From: Microbacterium arabinogalactanolyticum
GTDB taxonomy: Bacteria > Actinomycetota > Actinomycetes > Actinomycetales > Microbacteriaceae
Length of the DNA stretch: 64,000 bases
Direction of reading: 5' to 3'
NCBI RefSeq assembly: GCF_030268005.1
Contig: NZ_BRZC01000004.1
Location: forward strand, 310,001-374,000
The notes beneath the pieces are model-generated. The model was not told where the DNA came from. It made no database searches and saw only the letters and a program-made list of their open reading frames with translations. Positions 1 through 10,352 of this stretch are shown piece after piece. Positions within the stretch are counted from its first letter, which is position 1, and each line of letters begins with the position of its first letter. The translations under genes and the position numbers were made by a program.

Positions 1-189
1 GTGCTCGCCGGCGGAGTCGTGCTGGTGGCGGTCACCGCGCTCGCCCGCGTGTACGCGGTGGTGCACTATCCCTCGGACGTCGTCGCGGGCGCGGTGTGCG
101 CGGTCTGCGGCGTCATCCTGGCCTTCGCTGCGATGGAGATGTTCGAGAGAAGAAGATTGCGGAACGGTGGCACTGCGACGGCGATCTGA
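1..189 (+). CDS. PAP2-superfamily phosphatase, C-terminal end (partial)
   Basis: Only the last 62 codons are inside the window; the 5' part lies to the left. The motif HYPSDVVAGA matches the C-terminal phosphatase signature of the PAP2 (phosphatidic acid phosphatase type 2) superfamily, in which the His takes part in catalysis and the Asp orients it. Hydrophobic stretches on both sides fit the last two membrane helices of such proteins. The family removes phosphate from lipid or isoprenoid phosphates at the membrane, but the substrate cannot be told from this fragment. The GTG at base 1 is an arbitrary window edge and not a proven start. Confidence 0.8.
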   Translation: MLAGGVVLVAVTALARVYAVVHYPSDVVAGAVCAVCGVILAFAAMEMFERRRLRNGGTATAI

Positions 190-209
190 GCCGAGCGCAC
201 TGAAAGGAA

Positions 210-238
210 GAAGGCCCTCCGGATTCCGGAGGGCCTTC
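210..238. terminator. Bidirectional hairpin terminator
   Basis: A perfect inverted repeat (stem GAAGGCCCTCCGG, 3-base loop ATT) lies between the end of the PAP2 gene and the 3' end of the left tRNA-Glu, so it can end both transcripts. A near-identical stem follows the second tRNA-Glu copy. Confidence 0.8.
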
Positions 239-245
239 TGGTGAG

Positions 246-318
246 TGACCCCAGCGGGATTCGAACCCGCGTTACCGCCGTGAGAGGGCGGCGTACTAGG
301 CCGCTATACGATGGGGCC
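246..318 (-). tRNA. tRNA-Glu (anticodon CTC), copy 1
   Basis: The minus strand folds as a 73-base tRNA. The acceptor stem is GGCCCCA with TGGGGTC plus discriminator A, the anticodon stem is CCGCC/GGCGG around loop CTCTCAC (anticodon CTC), and the T-arm contains GGTTCGAATCC. CCA is not encoded. It is identical over its full length to the copy at 1542-1614. Confidence 0.97.
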
Positions 319-394
319 GTCACTGCAACCGTTCAAGTATGCCATGACCGCGGAGGCCCCGCCAAATCGAGGCGGGACCTCCGCAGAGCGCCCG

Positions 395-1420
395 TCAGCC
401 GAGCATGTCCTTGACCATCGGGACGACCTTCTCGCCGTACAGGCCGATCGAATCCAGCATGGTCTGGTGCGTGATCATGCTCTGGTCGTACTTGAAGTCG
501 AAGCGGTTCACGCGGAGCGTGTTCAGCGTCGCGACGATCTTGCGGGCGACGGTCTCGGGCGACCCGATGTACAGCGCACCGCTCTCGATCTCGCGCTCGA
601 AGTCGCCGACCGCCGGCGGCGCCCATCCGCGCTCCTTCCCCATACGCGTGCGCATGGCGAGCCATCCGTCGTAGGTCAGCGCGCGTGCCTTCTCGTCGGT
701 CTCGGCGACGAGGCCCGGCGAGTGCACGGCGACCGGCTTGTGCTCGACGCCGAACTGATCCTGCGCACGCTCGAACAGGTCGATGTACGGCGCGAAGCGC
801 GCGGCGGGCCCTCCGATGATCGCGAGGAACAGGCCGAAGTTGTAGCGCGCGGTGCGCACGACGGAGTCGGGGCTGCCACCGACGCCCACCCAGGTGCGCA
901 GCCCGTTCGCGGTGGTCGGGAAGACGCGCTGGTTCTCGAGGGCCGCGCGGGTGTTCCCCTGCCAGGTGACGGGCTCCTCTTTCAGCAGCTGCGAGAGCAG
1001 GTCGAGGCGCTCCTCGAACAGTTCCTCGTACTGTCGCAGGTCGAACCCGAACAGCGGGAAGGACTCGATGAACGAGCCGCGTCCTGCGACGATCTCCGCT
1101 CGGCCGTTCGAGACCGCGTCGAGAGTCGAGAAGCGCTCGAACACGCGCACCGGGTCATCGGAGCTCAGCACCGTGACAGCGGAGCCGAGTCGGATGCGCT
1201 CCGTGCGTGCAGCGATCGCCGCCAGCACCACCTCGGGGCTGGACACGGCGAAGTCCGGCCGGTGGTGCTCCCCCAGCCCGAAGAAGTCCAGGCCCAGTCC
1301 GTCGGCGAGCACGGCTTCCTCGATGAGATCGCGCACCACCTGCGGATGCGGAACAGGGTTGCCCTCTGCGTCATGGGTCACGCCGCCGAAGGTGTCGAGC
1401 CCGAATTCGATGTCCGTCAT
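395..1420 (-). CDS. LLM-class flavin-dependent oxidoreductase
   Basis: A 341-residue luciferase-like monooxygenase family protein, normal length for the family. The N-terminal IEFGLDTFGG strand, the FGLGEHH motif and the ...ERIRLGSAVTVLSSDDPVRV segment are the usual landmarks of F420/FMN-dependent LLM enzymes with a TIM-barrel fold. The start MTDIEF was chosen because GGAGGGGG lies about 11 bases upstream; an in-frame ATG 14 codons earlier has no such site. The substrate is unknown. The gene stands alone between two identical tRNA-Glu genes, on the same strand as both, so it may be transcribed on its own. Confidence 0.9.
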   Translation of the reverse strand: MTDIEFGLDTFGGVTHDAEGNPVPHPQVVRDLIEEAVLADGLGLDFFGLGEHHRPDFAVSSPEVVLAAIAARTERIRLGSAVTVLSSDDPVRVFERFSTLDAVSNGRAEIVAGRGSFIESFPLFGFDLRQYEELFEERLDLLSQLLKEEPVTWQGNTRAALENQRVFPTTANGLRTWVGVGGSPDSVVRTARYNFGLFLAIIGGPAARFAPYIDLFERAQDQFGVEHKPVAVHSPGLVAETDEKARALTYDGWLAMRTRMGKERGWAPPAVGDFEREIESGALYIGSPETVARKIVATLNTLRVNRFDFKYDQSMITHQTMLDSIGLYGEKVVPMVKDMLG

Positions 1421-1501
1421 GCTCACGACAACCCCCTCCTCGGGAATTTCATTCCAGTGCATGGATTCTGCCGGAGGACCTCGACAGCCGCTCGGAAATG
1501 C

Positions 1502-1533
1502 CGAAGGCCCTCCGATCGCTCGGAGGGCCTTCG
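1502..1533. terminator. Hairpin terminator after tRNA-Glu copy 2
   Basis: Perfect 14-base arms (CGAAGGCCCTCCGA and its complement) with loop TCGC lie just 3' of the second tRNA-Glu on the minus strand. The core GAAGGCCCTCCG is shared with the terminator of copy 1, so the tRNA and its terminator look duplicated as one unit. Confidence 0.8.
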
Positions 1534-1541
1534 TGTCGCTG

Positions 1542-1614
1542 TGACCCCAGCGGGATTCGAACCCGCGTTACCGCCGTGAGAGGGCGGCGTACTAGGCCGC
1601 TATACGATGGGGCC
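1542..1614 (-). tRNA. tRNA-Glu (anticodon CTC), copy 2
   Basis: Identical in all 73 bases to the tRNA at 246-318, including the CTC anticodon in loop CTCTCAC. The identity extends one base on one side and two on the other (1541-1616 versus 245-320). Confidence 0.97.
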
Positions 1615-1763
1615 GTTCTGGCCCTTGCGGGCCGTTTTGGCAACCGTGCAAGTCTGCCACGGCGCATCCTGCGAATCCAAATCAGGGCGCCTCTTCTCGG
1701 TCCGGCGGGCGTGTCGCGGCATTCGGCTTGCTCTCGCACCGGCGACGGAGTTGACTCGGCGAC

Positions 1764-2402
1764 ATGCGCGTCACCAAGTTCGAACATGCTGCCCTCCGCC
1801 TCGACCAGCTCGGCCAGACGCTCGTGATCGACCCCGGCTCGTTCACCGCGCCTCTCGACGACCTGCACGATCTCGTGGCGATCGTGCTCACCCACGAGCA
1901 CGCCGACCACTGGACACCCGGTCACCTTGACCGGCTGCTGCGCGATGCCCCCGGCACGCCGATCTACGCGCCCGCGGGCGTCGCCGCGGCGGCCGGCGAC
2001 TATGACATCAACGTCGTCCGGCCCGGTGACACGGTGACCGTCGGCGAGTTCTCGCTGCGCTTCTTCGGCGGCGATCACGCCGTGATCCACTCCTCCCTGC
2101 CGCACGTCGACAACGTGGGTGTGCTCGTCAACGAGCAGCTGTACTACCCCGGCGACTCCTACGCGGTGCCCGAGGGCGTCGCCGTGGACACGCTCGCGGC
2201 CCCGCTCGGCGCGCCGTGGCTGAAGATCGGCGAGGCCATCGACTTCGTGCTCGCGGTCGCTCCGAAGCGGGCGTTCGGCACCCACGACATGACCCTGTCC
2301 ACGATCGGGCGCACCATGCATCAGCAGCGGCTGCAGTGGGCGACCGAGCAGGGTGGAGGCGAGTTCGTCGATCTCCAGCCGGGGGATGCACTCGACCTCT
2401 GA
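1764..2402 (+). CDS. MBL-fold metallo-hydrolase
   Basis: A 212-residue protein of the metallo-beta-lactamase superfamily, UlaG-like small hydrolase type. The metal motif HEHADH (residues 44-49) is intact. A DPG turn near residue 23, GGDHAVIH near the middle and THDMTLS towards the C-terminus carry the remaining likely ligands. It is probably a cytoplasmic hydrolase of unknown substrate. It converges with pepN, whose stop lies 48 bases downstream. The start ATG has no close Shine-Dalgarno sequence, so it may be leaderless. Confidence 0.88.
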   Translation: MRVTKFEHAALRLDQLGQTLVIDPGSFTAPLDDLHDLVAIVLTHEHADHWTPGHLDRLLRDAPGTPIYAPAGVAAAAGDYDINVVRPGDTVTVGEFSLRFFGGDHAVIHSSLPHVDNVGVLVNEQLYYPGDSYAVPEGVAVDTLAAPLGAPWLKIGEAIDFVLAVAPKRAFGTHDMTLSTIGRTMHQQRLQWATEQGGGEFVDLQPGDALDL

Positions 2403-2450
2403 CAGCGACGCTTCGACAACCTCCGCGCCCAGGGACGGTGCGGCCGCGGG

Positions 2451-4958
<2,508 letters not shown>

Positions 4959-5015
4959 TGCTCCATCGTGTCACGTCAGCCCGGTCTCGCCTCCCCCGGC
5001 CCTACCTCGAATCGG

Positions 5016-5037
5016 GTTGCGAAGAGTTCTTCGCAAC
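5016..5037. promoter_or_regulatory. Perfect inverted repeat, likely operator
   Basis: GTTGCGAAGA-GT-TCTTCGCAAC is a perfect 10-base dyad with a 2-base centre. It ends 15 bases before the ATG of the regulator gene at 5053 and lies in the divergent space to pepN. This position fits autoregulation of the regulator/MFS pair; that the neighbouring regulator binds it is inference. Confidence 0.75.
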
Positions 5038-5052
5038 ATTAGCCTGGCCGAC

Positions 5053-5580
5053 ATGGAACGCGACGAGCTCAGCACCGCGCAACTGCGCGTGCTCTCCCAC
5101 CCCATGCGCCTGGCCTTCCTGCGTCGGCTGCGCGAGCAGGGACCGGCGACGTCCCGCATCCTCGGCCGGGAGTTCGAGCTCGACTCCGGCGCCGCGAGCT
5201 ACCACCTGCGCCGCCTCGAAGCCGGCGGTCTCATCGCCGAGGAAACCGGCATGGGCACGCTGCGGGAGCGCTGGTGGCGTGCCACCGCGGATGCCCTGCA
5301 GTTCGATGCCGCCGAGCACGACGACGATGCGGTGACCAGGCAGTACGTGCAGTCGACCGTACTCATGAACGCCGAGGAGCTGTACCGCGTCGCAGCCGAC
5401 GTGCCGGGGGCCGACCCCGCCTGGCTCGCCGAGTCGGCCTTCATCGACCTTCGGCTCCCCCTCGACGGACCGGGTCGCCGCGCGCTTCGCGCCGAGATCA
5501 TGGAGGTGATCGACCGCCATCGCGCCGCAGAGGAAGGCACGATCACCCAGATCCGCCTGCAGATCTACGACCGGCCATGA
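5053..5580 (+). CDS. Winged-helix (ArsR-like) transcriptional regulator
   Basis: A 175-residue regulator. The N-terminal winged helix resembles ArsR/HTH_20 proteins: LSHPMRLAFLRRLREQGP, then a recognition helix in SGAASYHLRRLEAGGLI, then a wing ending in ERWWRA. The C-terminal half probably binds a ligand or forms a dimer. Start ATG 5053 is the first Met of the domain and follows the inverted repeat directly; no good ribosome site is visible, so translation may be leaderless. The stop overlaps the start of the MFS gene (ATGA), so the two are translationally coupled and the regulator probably controls that exporter. Confidence 0.9.
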   Translation: MERDELSTAQLRVLSHPMRLAFLRRLREQGPATSRILGREFELDSGAASYHLRRLEAGGLIAEETGMGTLRERWWRATADALQFDAAEHDDDAVTRQYVQSTVLMNAEELYRVAADVPGADPAWLAESAFIDLRLPLDGPGRRALRAEIMEVIDRHRAAEEGTITQIRLQIYDRP

Positions 5581-6773
5581 TCATGGGCATCCGCGGCGAC
5601 GCGGCGCGATGGGTGGTCGCGTACACGCTGGCGATCCTCGGCGACGTCGCGTACTACCTGGTGCTCACCTGGGCTGCTGCCGAAGTCGGTGGGGCAGGCT
5701 GGTCCGGCCTGATCCTGGCGGCCGGTTCGATTCCGCGCCTGCTGCTCCTGCTGGTCGGAGGCCTGCTCGCCGACCGCATCGATCCACGCCGCATCGCGAT
5801 CTGGACGGACACTGCGCGCGCGTTGACCCTCATCGCCGCGAGCGCCCTCACCGCGCTGCTCGGCGTGCTCCCCTGGTGGCTGCTCGCCGTCGCCGTGGTC
5901 TTCGGAATCGTGGATGCCTGCTTCATCCCCGCGGTCGGCGCGATGCCCGCCCGGCTCGTGGCGACCGACGATCTCACCCGTCTCCAGGCGTGGCGGCTCA
6001 GCGGCCTGCGCATCGGCAACGCCGTGGGTCCGCTGCTCGGGGCTGTGCTGCTGCCTGCGGGCGGAACCGCCGCGTTCGCGGTGCTCGCCGTGCTCTTCCT
6101 CGCCTCCGTCCTGCTGCTGCGCGGCATCCGGCCGCGTACCGCCACTGCGGCGGGCGACGCACCAGACCCGCTGGTCACCGGATCGGGCTGGCGGACGGTC
6201 CGGCGGCTGAGGATCGCGCCCCTGGTGATCGGAACGGCGCTGTCCGAGCTGCCGTTTTCCGGGCCCATGGGCGTGGCGATGGTGCTGCTCGCGCAGGAGC
6301 GCGGCTGGCATCCCGGCATGGCGGGTGCCATGCTCACCGCCTTCAGCCTGGGCGGGCTCGCGATCAGCCTGCTGATGTCGGCCCTGCCCCGTTCCGGCGG
6401 CCGTCTGACGGTGCTCGGCTCGGCGGCGGCGACCGCGGTGCTCCTGCTCCTGTTCGGGATTTCGGCGGACACGGTGCCGGCCGTGCTGTGCAGTGCCGGG
6501 CTGGGCGTCGCGAGCGGCGTGACGCAGGTGATCTGCCAGGGGCAGGTGCAGCGGTCCACCCCGGTGACAATGCTGGGCCGGGTCACCGCGGTGCTCACTC
6601 TGCTCACCCTCGGGCTCAGCCCGCTCGCCTACGCCGGGGTCGGCCTCGTGGCCGACTTGGCAGGGCTGCCCGCCTTCTTCGCGGCGGCCGCGGGAGTGAT
6701 CGTCCTGTCGGGGCTCCTGCTGGCGACCGCGAGGTTCGGACCTCCGCGCGCGATCACGCCCATCGCGGCCTGA
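5577..6773 (+). CDS. MFS transporter (exporter-like)
   Basis: A 398-residue major facilitator protein with about 12 predicted membrane helices. It begins WVVAYTLAILGDVAYYLVLTW, and the loop after helix 2 reads GGLLADRIDPRR, matching the MFS motif A pattern G-x-x-x-D-R. It resembles MFS_3/enterobactin-exporter-like proteins found next to ArsR-type regulators. Its start overlaps the regulator's stop by four bases (ATGA), showing one operon. The substrate is unknown; drug or metabolite efflux under control of the regulator is the likely role. It converges with the DUF4190 gene with only six bases between. Confidence 0.88.
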   Translation: MIMGIRGDAARWVVAYTLAILGDVAYYLVLTWAAAEVGGAGWSGLILAAGSIPRLLLLLVGGLLADRIDPRRIAIWTDTARALTLIAASALTALLGVLPWWLLAVAVVFGIVDACFIPAVGAMPARLVATDDLTRLQAWRLSGLRIGNAVGPLLGAVLLPAGGTAAFAVLAVLFLASVLLLRGIRPRTATAAGDAPDPLVTGSGWRTVRRLRIAPLVIGTALSELPFSGPMGVAMVLLAQERGWHPGMAGAMLTAFSLGGLAISLLMSALPRSGGRLTVLGSAAATAVLLLLFGISADTVPAVLCSAGLGVASGVTQVICQGQVQRSTPVTMLGRVTAVLTLLTLGLSPLAYAGVGLVADLAGLPAFFAAAAGVIVLSGLLLATARFGPPRAITPIAA

Positions 6774-6779
6774 CGCCGA

Positions 6780-7067
6780 TCAGCCGAACGAGCCCGTGCT
6801 GAGGAACACCGCGCCGCCCAGGAGGAAGATCGCGAGCAGCAGGTAGCCGGCGCAGCCGATGTATCCGAGGATCAGGCCGACGATCGCGAACGCGGAACCG
6901 CCCTCTCCGCGACTCCTGATCTGCGACAGGGCGACATGGCCCATCACCACGGGGATCAGCGCGAAACCGCACAGCCCCAGGATGAACGATGCGATCGCCA
7001 GACCGTTCGTCCTCGGCTGAGCCGCGACGTGGACGGGGGCGTACTGGGGTGCGGGGCTGTGGCTCAT
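6780..7067 (-). CDS. DUF4190 domain membrane protein
   Basis: A 95-residue membrane protein. A short Pro/Ala-rich N-terminus is followed by NGLAIASFILGLCGF, a first helix, a small polar loop with HVALSQIRSRGEGG, and a second helix in AIVGLILGYIGCAGY. This layout is the DUF4190 signature seen in many actinobacterial proteins. The function is unknown. It is a single gene, convergent with the MFS gene. Confidence 0.85.
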   Translation of the reverse strand: MSHSPAPQYAPVHVAAQPRTNGLAIASFILGLCGFALIPVVMGHVALSQIRSRGEGGSAFAIVGLILGYIGCAGYLLLAIFLLGGAVFLSTGSFG

Positions 7068-7152
7068 GCTTCGAAGATAGAGGCCGCGCCGGTGCTTGTG
7101 GTCGCGGCCTCGTCGCGATCCTGTCGCAGTCCTGCGACAGGATCGCCGGCCG

Positions 7153-8343
7153 TCAGACCCTGGCGACGGCCTGCGCCTTCACGAGCGCCTGCTCGAGGTC
7201 GGCAGCGAGGTCCTCGATGTTCTCGAGGCCGATCGACAGCCGCACGATGTCGGCTCCCGGACGGGCCTCGGGCGCGACGGGGCGATGGGTCAGGGCGGCC
7301 GGATGCTGCAGCAGGGAGTCCACTCCCCCGAGCGAGACCGCGTGGGTGAACAGGCGGACGGCGCCGGTGAGCGCCTCGGCTGCCGCGTAGCCGCCGGCCA
7401 GCCGGATGGCGATCATGGCTCCGCCGCCGCTCATCTGGCGTCCGACGATGCCACGCTCGTCCCCGAGCCCCGGGTAGAAGACCTCGGCCACCGCCGGGTT
7501 GCCCTGAAGCCGCTCGGCCAGCGCCTGCGCGCTCGCCTGCTGCGCCTGCATCCGCACCGGCAGGGTCGCGAGGCCTCTGTGCAGCAGGTACGCGCCGAGC
7601 GGGTGCAGGAGCGCACCCGTGATCGCGCGCACGCGGCGCAGCGCCTGCGCGGTCTCCTCCGAGCAGGCGATCACGCCGGCGATCACGTCGCCGTGACCGC
7701 CGATGTACTTCGTCGCGCTGTGCAGGGACATGGCCGCGCCGAGGTCGAGCGGGTTCTGCAGCAGCGGCGTGGCGAAGGTGTTGTCGACCATCACCGGCAC
7801 GCCCTGCGCCTGCGCGACGACGGCCGCGATGTCGACGAGGTCGAGAGTCGGGTTGGCCGGCGTCTCCAGCACGATGAGCCCGGTGTCGGGCCGGATGCTG
7901 GCGGCGACCTCGGCCTCATGGCAGAACGTGACCTCGGCGCCGAGGAGGCCCGAATCCAGCAGGTGATCGGTACCGCCGTAGAGCGGACGGACCGCAACGA
8001 CATGGTGCCTGCCTGCTGCCGTCGTGTGCGACAGGATCGCGGCGGTCGTGGCCGCCATACCCGAGCTGAACGCCACCGCGGCCTCGGCGTGCTCGAGCTC
8101 CGCGAGCGCCTCCTCGAAGCGCGCCACGGTCGGGTTCCAGAGCCGTGCGTACACGTTGCCGCCATCCGGCAGCGGGTGCCCGCCGTTCGCCATCGACTCG
8201 TAGGAGTCGCCACCATGCAGGATGTCGGGCAGCGGGTTGGTCGACGACAGGTCGATGGGTGCGGCGTGCACCCCCAGCGCGGCGAAATCAGAGCGCCCGG
8301 CGTGGACGGCGACGGTCTCGGGATGCAGCGGCAGATCGGACAT
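7153..8343 (-). CDS. Trans-sulfuration family PLP enzyme (cystathionine gamma-lyase/synthase type)
   Basis: A 396-residue Cys/Met-metabolism PLP enzyme. The cofactor lysine is in SLHSATKYIGGHGDVIAG, and the substrate/PLP loop reads LYGGT, as in cystathionine gamma-lyase and gamma-synthase, whereas Pseudomonas methionine gamma-lyase has YGCT. It is cytoplasmic and acts in sulfur amino acid metabolism. The start MSDLPLHPETVAVHAGR is preferred because family homology begins there; an upstream in-frame Met 13 codons earlier would run into the operator region. The divergent Lrp-family gene, with two inverted repeats between, probably regulates it. Which of lyase, synthase or demethiolase it is cannot be decided from sequence alone. 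Confidence 0.9.
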   Translation of the reverse strand: MSDLPLHPETVAVHAGRSDFAALGVHAAPIDLSSTNPLPDILHGGDSYESMANGGHPLPDGGNVYARLWNPTVARFEEALAELEHAEAAVAFSSGMAATTAAILSHTTAAGRHHVVAVRPLYGGTDHLLDSGLLGAEVTFCHEAEVAASIRPDTGLIVLETPANPTLDLVDIAAVVAQAQGVPVMVDNTFATPLLQNPLDLGAAMSLHSATKYIGGHGDVIAGVIACSEETAQALRRVRAITGALLHPLGAYLLHRGLATLPVRMQAQQASAQALAERLQGNPAVAEVFYPGLGDERGIVGRQMSGGGAMIAIRLAGGYAAAEALTGAVRLFTHAVSLGGVDSLLQHPAALTHRPVAPEARPGADIVRLSIGLENIEDLAADLEQALVKAQAVARV

Positions 8344-8354
8344 GCCACCAGGAT

Positions 8355-8371
8355 GCGTCGCAGAGCGACGC
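8355..8371. promoter_or_regulatory. Inverted repeat near the PLP-enzyme start
   Basis: GCGTCGC-AGA-GCGACGC is a perfect 7-base dyad just upstream of the PLP-enzyme start on the minus strand. It is one of two such sites in the 113-base divergent region and is a candidate Lrp-family operator. Confidence 0.55.
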
Positions 8372-8415
8372 GAATCCAGCATCCTTGTCGCATCGACGCT
8401 CTAACGACGATAATC

Positions 8416-8430
8416 TTGCTCGCAGAGCAA
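8416..8430. promoter_or_regulatory. Inverted repeat upstream of the Lrp gene
   Basis: TTGCTC-GCA-GAGCAA is a perfect 15-base dyad, the usual size for an Lrp/AsnC site. It lies 26 bases before the TTG start of the Lrp-family gene, so autoregulation is likely. Confidence 0.6.
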
Positions 8431-8456
8431 CCAGGATCGCCCCGCAGGAGGACGCG

Positions 8457-8951
8457 TTGGCCAACACGCATGGATCGACGGCCGCCGTCGACGCACTCGA
8501 TCTCCGCATCCTGTCGGCTCTGTCCGCTCAGCCGGATGCCCCGGTGAAGCAGCTCGCCGCGATGCTCGGCATCCCGGCATCCACCTGCGCCTTCCGCGTG
8601 CGCTCGCTTCGCGCTCGCGGCGTGATCGCCGGGCTGGATCTGGTGATCGACCCCGCGGCGCTGGGGGCGACGGTTCAGGCGATGATCCGCGTGCGGCTGG
8701 CCAACCACAGCAAGAGCGGCGTGGACGCCCTGTTCGACGCGCTGGTGTCCACTCCGGGCGTGCTGCAGGTGTTCCACATCGCGGGCGCGGACGATTTTCT
8801 GGTGCACGTCGCGGTGACGGATGCCACGGCGCTGCGCGACATCGTGCTGGAGCACATCACCGTTCACGACGTCGTGCGCGCCACCGAGACGCAGCTCGTG
8901 TTCGAGCGCCGTCAGGGCGCGGGCGTGCTGACCAGGCGTGCCCCGTCATGA
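8457..8951 (+). CDS. Lrp/AsnC-family transcriptional regulator
   Basis: A 164-residue regulator. An N-terminal helix-turn-helix (LDLRILSALSAQPDA, then AAMLGIPASTCAFRVRSL) is followed by a RAM/ACT-like effector domain. The domain includes TPGVLQVFHIAGADDFLVHV, with the typical G-x-x-D-F/Y pattern. I chose the TTG start because AGGAGG lies five bases upstream. Divergent placement next to a sulfur-amino-acid PLP enzyme suggests it senses an amino acid and controls that gene. MdeR/DecR-type Lrp proteins control methionine or cysteine breakdown enzymes in other bacteria, which supports the idea. Confidence 0.92.
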   Translation: MANTHGSTAAVDALDLRILSALSAQPDAPVKQLAAMLGIPASTCAFRVRSLRARGVIAGLDLVIDPAALGATVQAMIRVRLANHSKSGVDALFDALVSTPGVLQVFHIAGADDFLVHVAVTDATALRDIVLEHITVHDVVRATETQLVFERRQGAGVLTRRAPS

Positions 8952-8964
8952 CATCATCACCTTC

Positions 8965-9858
8965 ATGACTCTGTCCATCGACCAGTTCCGCGCCGCTCTG
9001 CTCGACTCCCACCAGCGCGCCGGACTCGGGATAGCCCTCACCGACGCGGACGCGCAGCTGGTCGTCGCCGATCCGGCGTCCTCACAGACCTGGTACGGGT
9101 ACTGGATCTCGATCGGCGCACCGCACGAGACACCGGCGGCCGCCCAGCAGCCGCACCTCGATGCCGAGCCGTTCCTGCCGTTCGCCCCTCCGGGGCAGAG
9201 CTTCGCCGCGCCGACAGCGATGTACGGCGTCGACTCGCACTCCGGCACTCTGCCGTTTCCCGCCGCCCACCCGACTGGGTCGGCCACACCCGCGGCGGCC
9301 GGCATGACCGCGGTGATCGAGCCGGGGCCGTCCGGGGTGTTCGATGCCGCGCCTCCGCGGCGCCGGAAGAACGTCGGCCTCTGGGTCACCCTGGCAATCG
9401 TCGGCGTGCTGATCCTGGCTGTCGCGGGCACCACGGTCTACGCGTTCGTCACCGCTCGCCACTGGGACAAGGTGGATGTGCCCGCGCAGGCGGCGACGAC
9501 GCATTCCGAGCAGTACGAGACCGGGCGGTACGACGTCACCATGGACACCGTCAACCCCTGTGCGGTCGGGCAGGACTGGACCGAATGCACGGATACCATG
9601 GCGCGGCAGTACGAACTCGCCTGCGCAGGAGTGGAGCTCACCGAGTCCGCGGTGCCGACATGTGAGCAGTACAGCTCCGCGATCGCCGAGATGAAGCGCC
9701 AGGACGGCGACGGCTACTACGTCGAGTCTCTCGGGGACTACGGGCACCTGTCGCGGACGCCCGAGATCGGTACCCGGGAGGTGTCGAACAACGATGCTCG
9801 TCCGGCGATCACGCACCGCGCCGTCTGCTACCTCGGTTTCATCGGGGAGTGCCGCTGA
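8965..9858 (+). CDS. Hypothetical single-pass membrane protein
   Basis: About 297 residues and not recognised. An N-terminal cytoplasmic part of about 135 residues is rich in Pro and Ala after residue 50 and ends in a basic PRRRKN. One membrane helix follows (VGLWVTLAIVGVLILAVAG), then an extracellular C-terminal domain of about 130 residues with six or so cysteines (for example NPCAVGQDWTECT and VCYLGFIGEC), which could form disulfides. The start could also be an ATG at 8938 overlapping the Lrp gene; neither has a clear ribosome site. The 3' end overlaps the convergent gene by 31 bases. Confidence 0.65.
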   Translation: MTLSIDQFRAALLDSHQRAGLGIALTDADAQLVVADPASSQTWYGYWISIGAPHETPAAAQQPHLDAEPFLPFAPPGQSFAAPTAMYGVDSHSGTLPFPAAHPTGSATPAAAGMTAVIEPGPSGVFDAAPPRRRKNVGLWVTLAIVGVLILAVAGTTVYAFVTARHWDKVDVPAQAATTHSEQYETGRYDVTMDTVNPCAVGQDWTECTDTMARQYELACAGVELTESAVPTCEQYSSAIAEMKRQDGDGYYVESLGDYGHLSRTPEIGTREVSNNDARPAITHRAVCYLGFIGECR

Positions 9859-10343
9859 GGCCGCTCCGGACGCCGGAACGCGGTGCGCATGTGGTCGCCG
9901 GTCAGGATGTCGGCGACGCCGATCATGATCAGGCTGAACACGATCTGCTCGGTCACCATCCAGGCCGGGTAGAGATTCGGGATCGCCGCCATCACGAGCG
10001 TGATGACCGGGAAGATCTGCGCGAAGAGCCGCAGACGCTGATACGCCCAGTACCAGCCGAGCGATGCCCGCCAGGAGAAGTAGAACAGCGTCACGGTCAT
10101 GCCGAGCACGATCACGCTGCGCATCCACACGGCGAACGGCACCGGCCCGCCGTTCGCGACGATGACGACCGCGACGACCACCGCAGTGATGCCGAGGAGA
10201 ACCTCCACGGCCAGCAGCCAGGTGATCCAGGTGAACGCGCGACGCGTCTTCGGGTGCTCGCGCATCTCTGCGGGCACCTCGAGATCGGCGTGGCGTCCGC
10301 CGGCGATCCGGTCCAGCCGGCGGAGAGGAGCTTCGAAGCGCAC
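9828..10343 (-). CDS. Hypothetical multi-pass membrane protein
   Basis: A 171-residue protein of unknown function with about four membrane helices (for example WITWLLAVEVLLGITAVVVAV and SVIVLGMTVTLFYF). The cytoplasmic N-terminus is basic and the C-terminus ends in a run rich in Arg, Pro and His. It is the last gene of the msrA / uvrA-like run, nine bases after the uvrA-like stop. It overlaps the convergent 297-residue gene by 31 bases at its 3' end. Confidence 0.7.
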   Translation of the reverse strand: MRFEAPLRRLDRIAGGRHADLEVPAEMREHPKTRRAFTWITWLLAVEVLLGITAVVVAVVIVANGGPVPFAVWMRSVIVLGMTVTLFYFSWRASLGWYWAYQRLRLFAQIFPVITLVMAAIPNLYPAWMVTEQIVFSLIMIGVADILTGDHMRTAFRRPERPQRHSPMKPR

Positions 10344-10352
10344 CGGACGATG

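Noticed and set aside
246..1614. The two tRNA-Glu copies as attachment sites of an integrated element
   Set aside because: The enclosed 1.2 kb holds only one LLM gene and no integrase, and each copy is a full tRNA with its own terminator, so a gene duplication is simpler.
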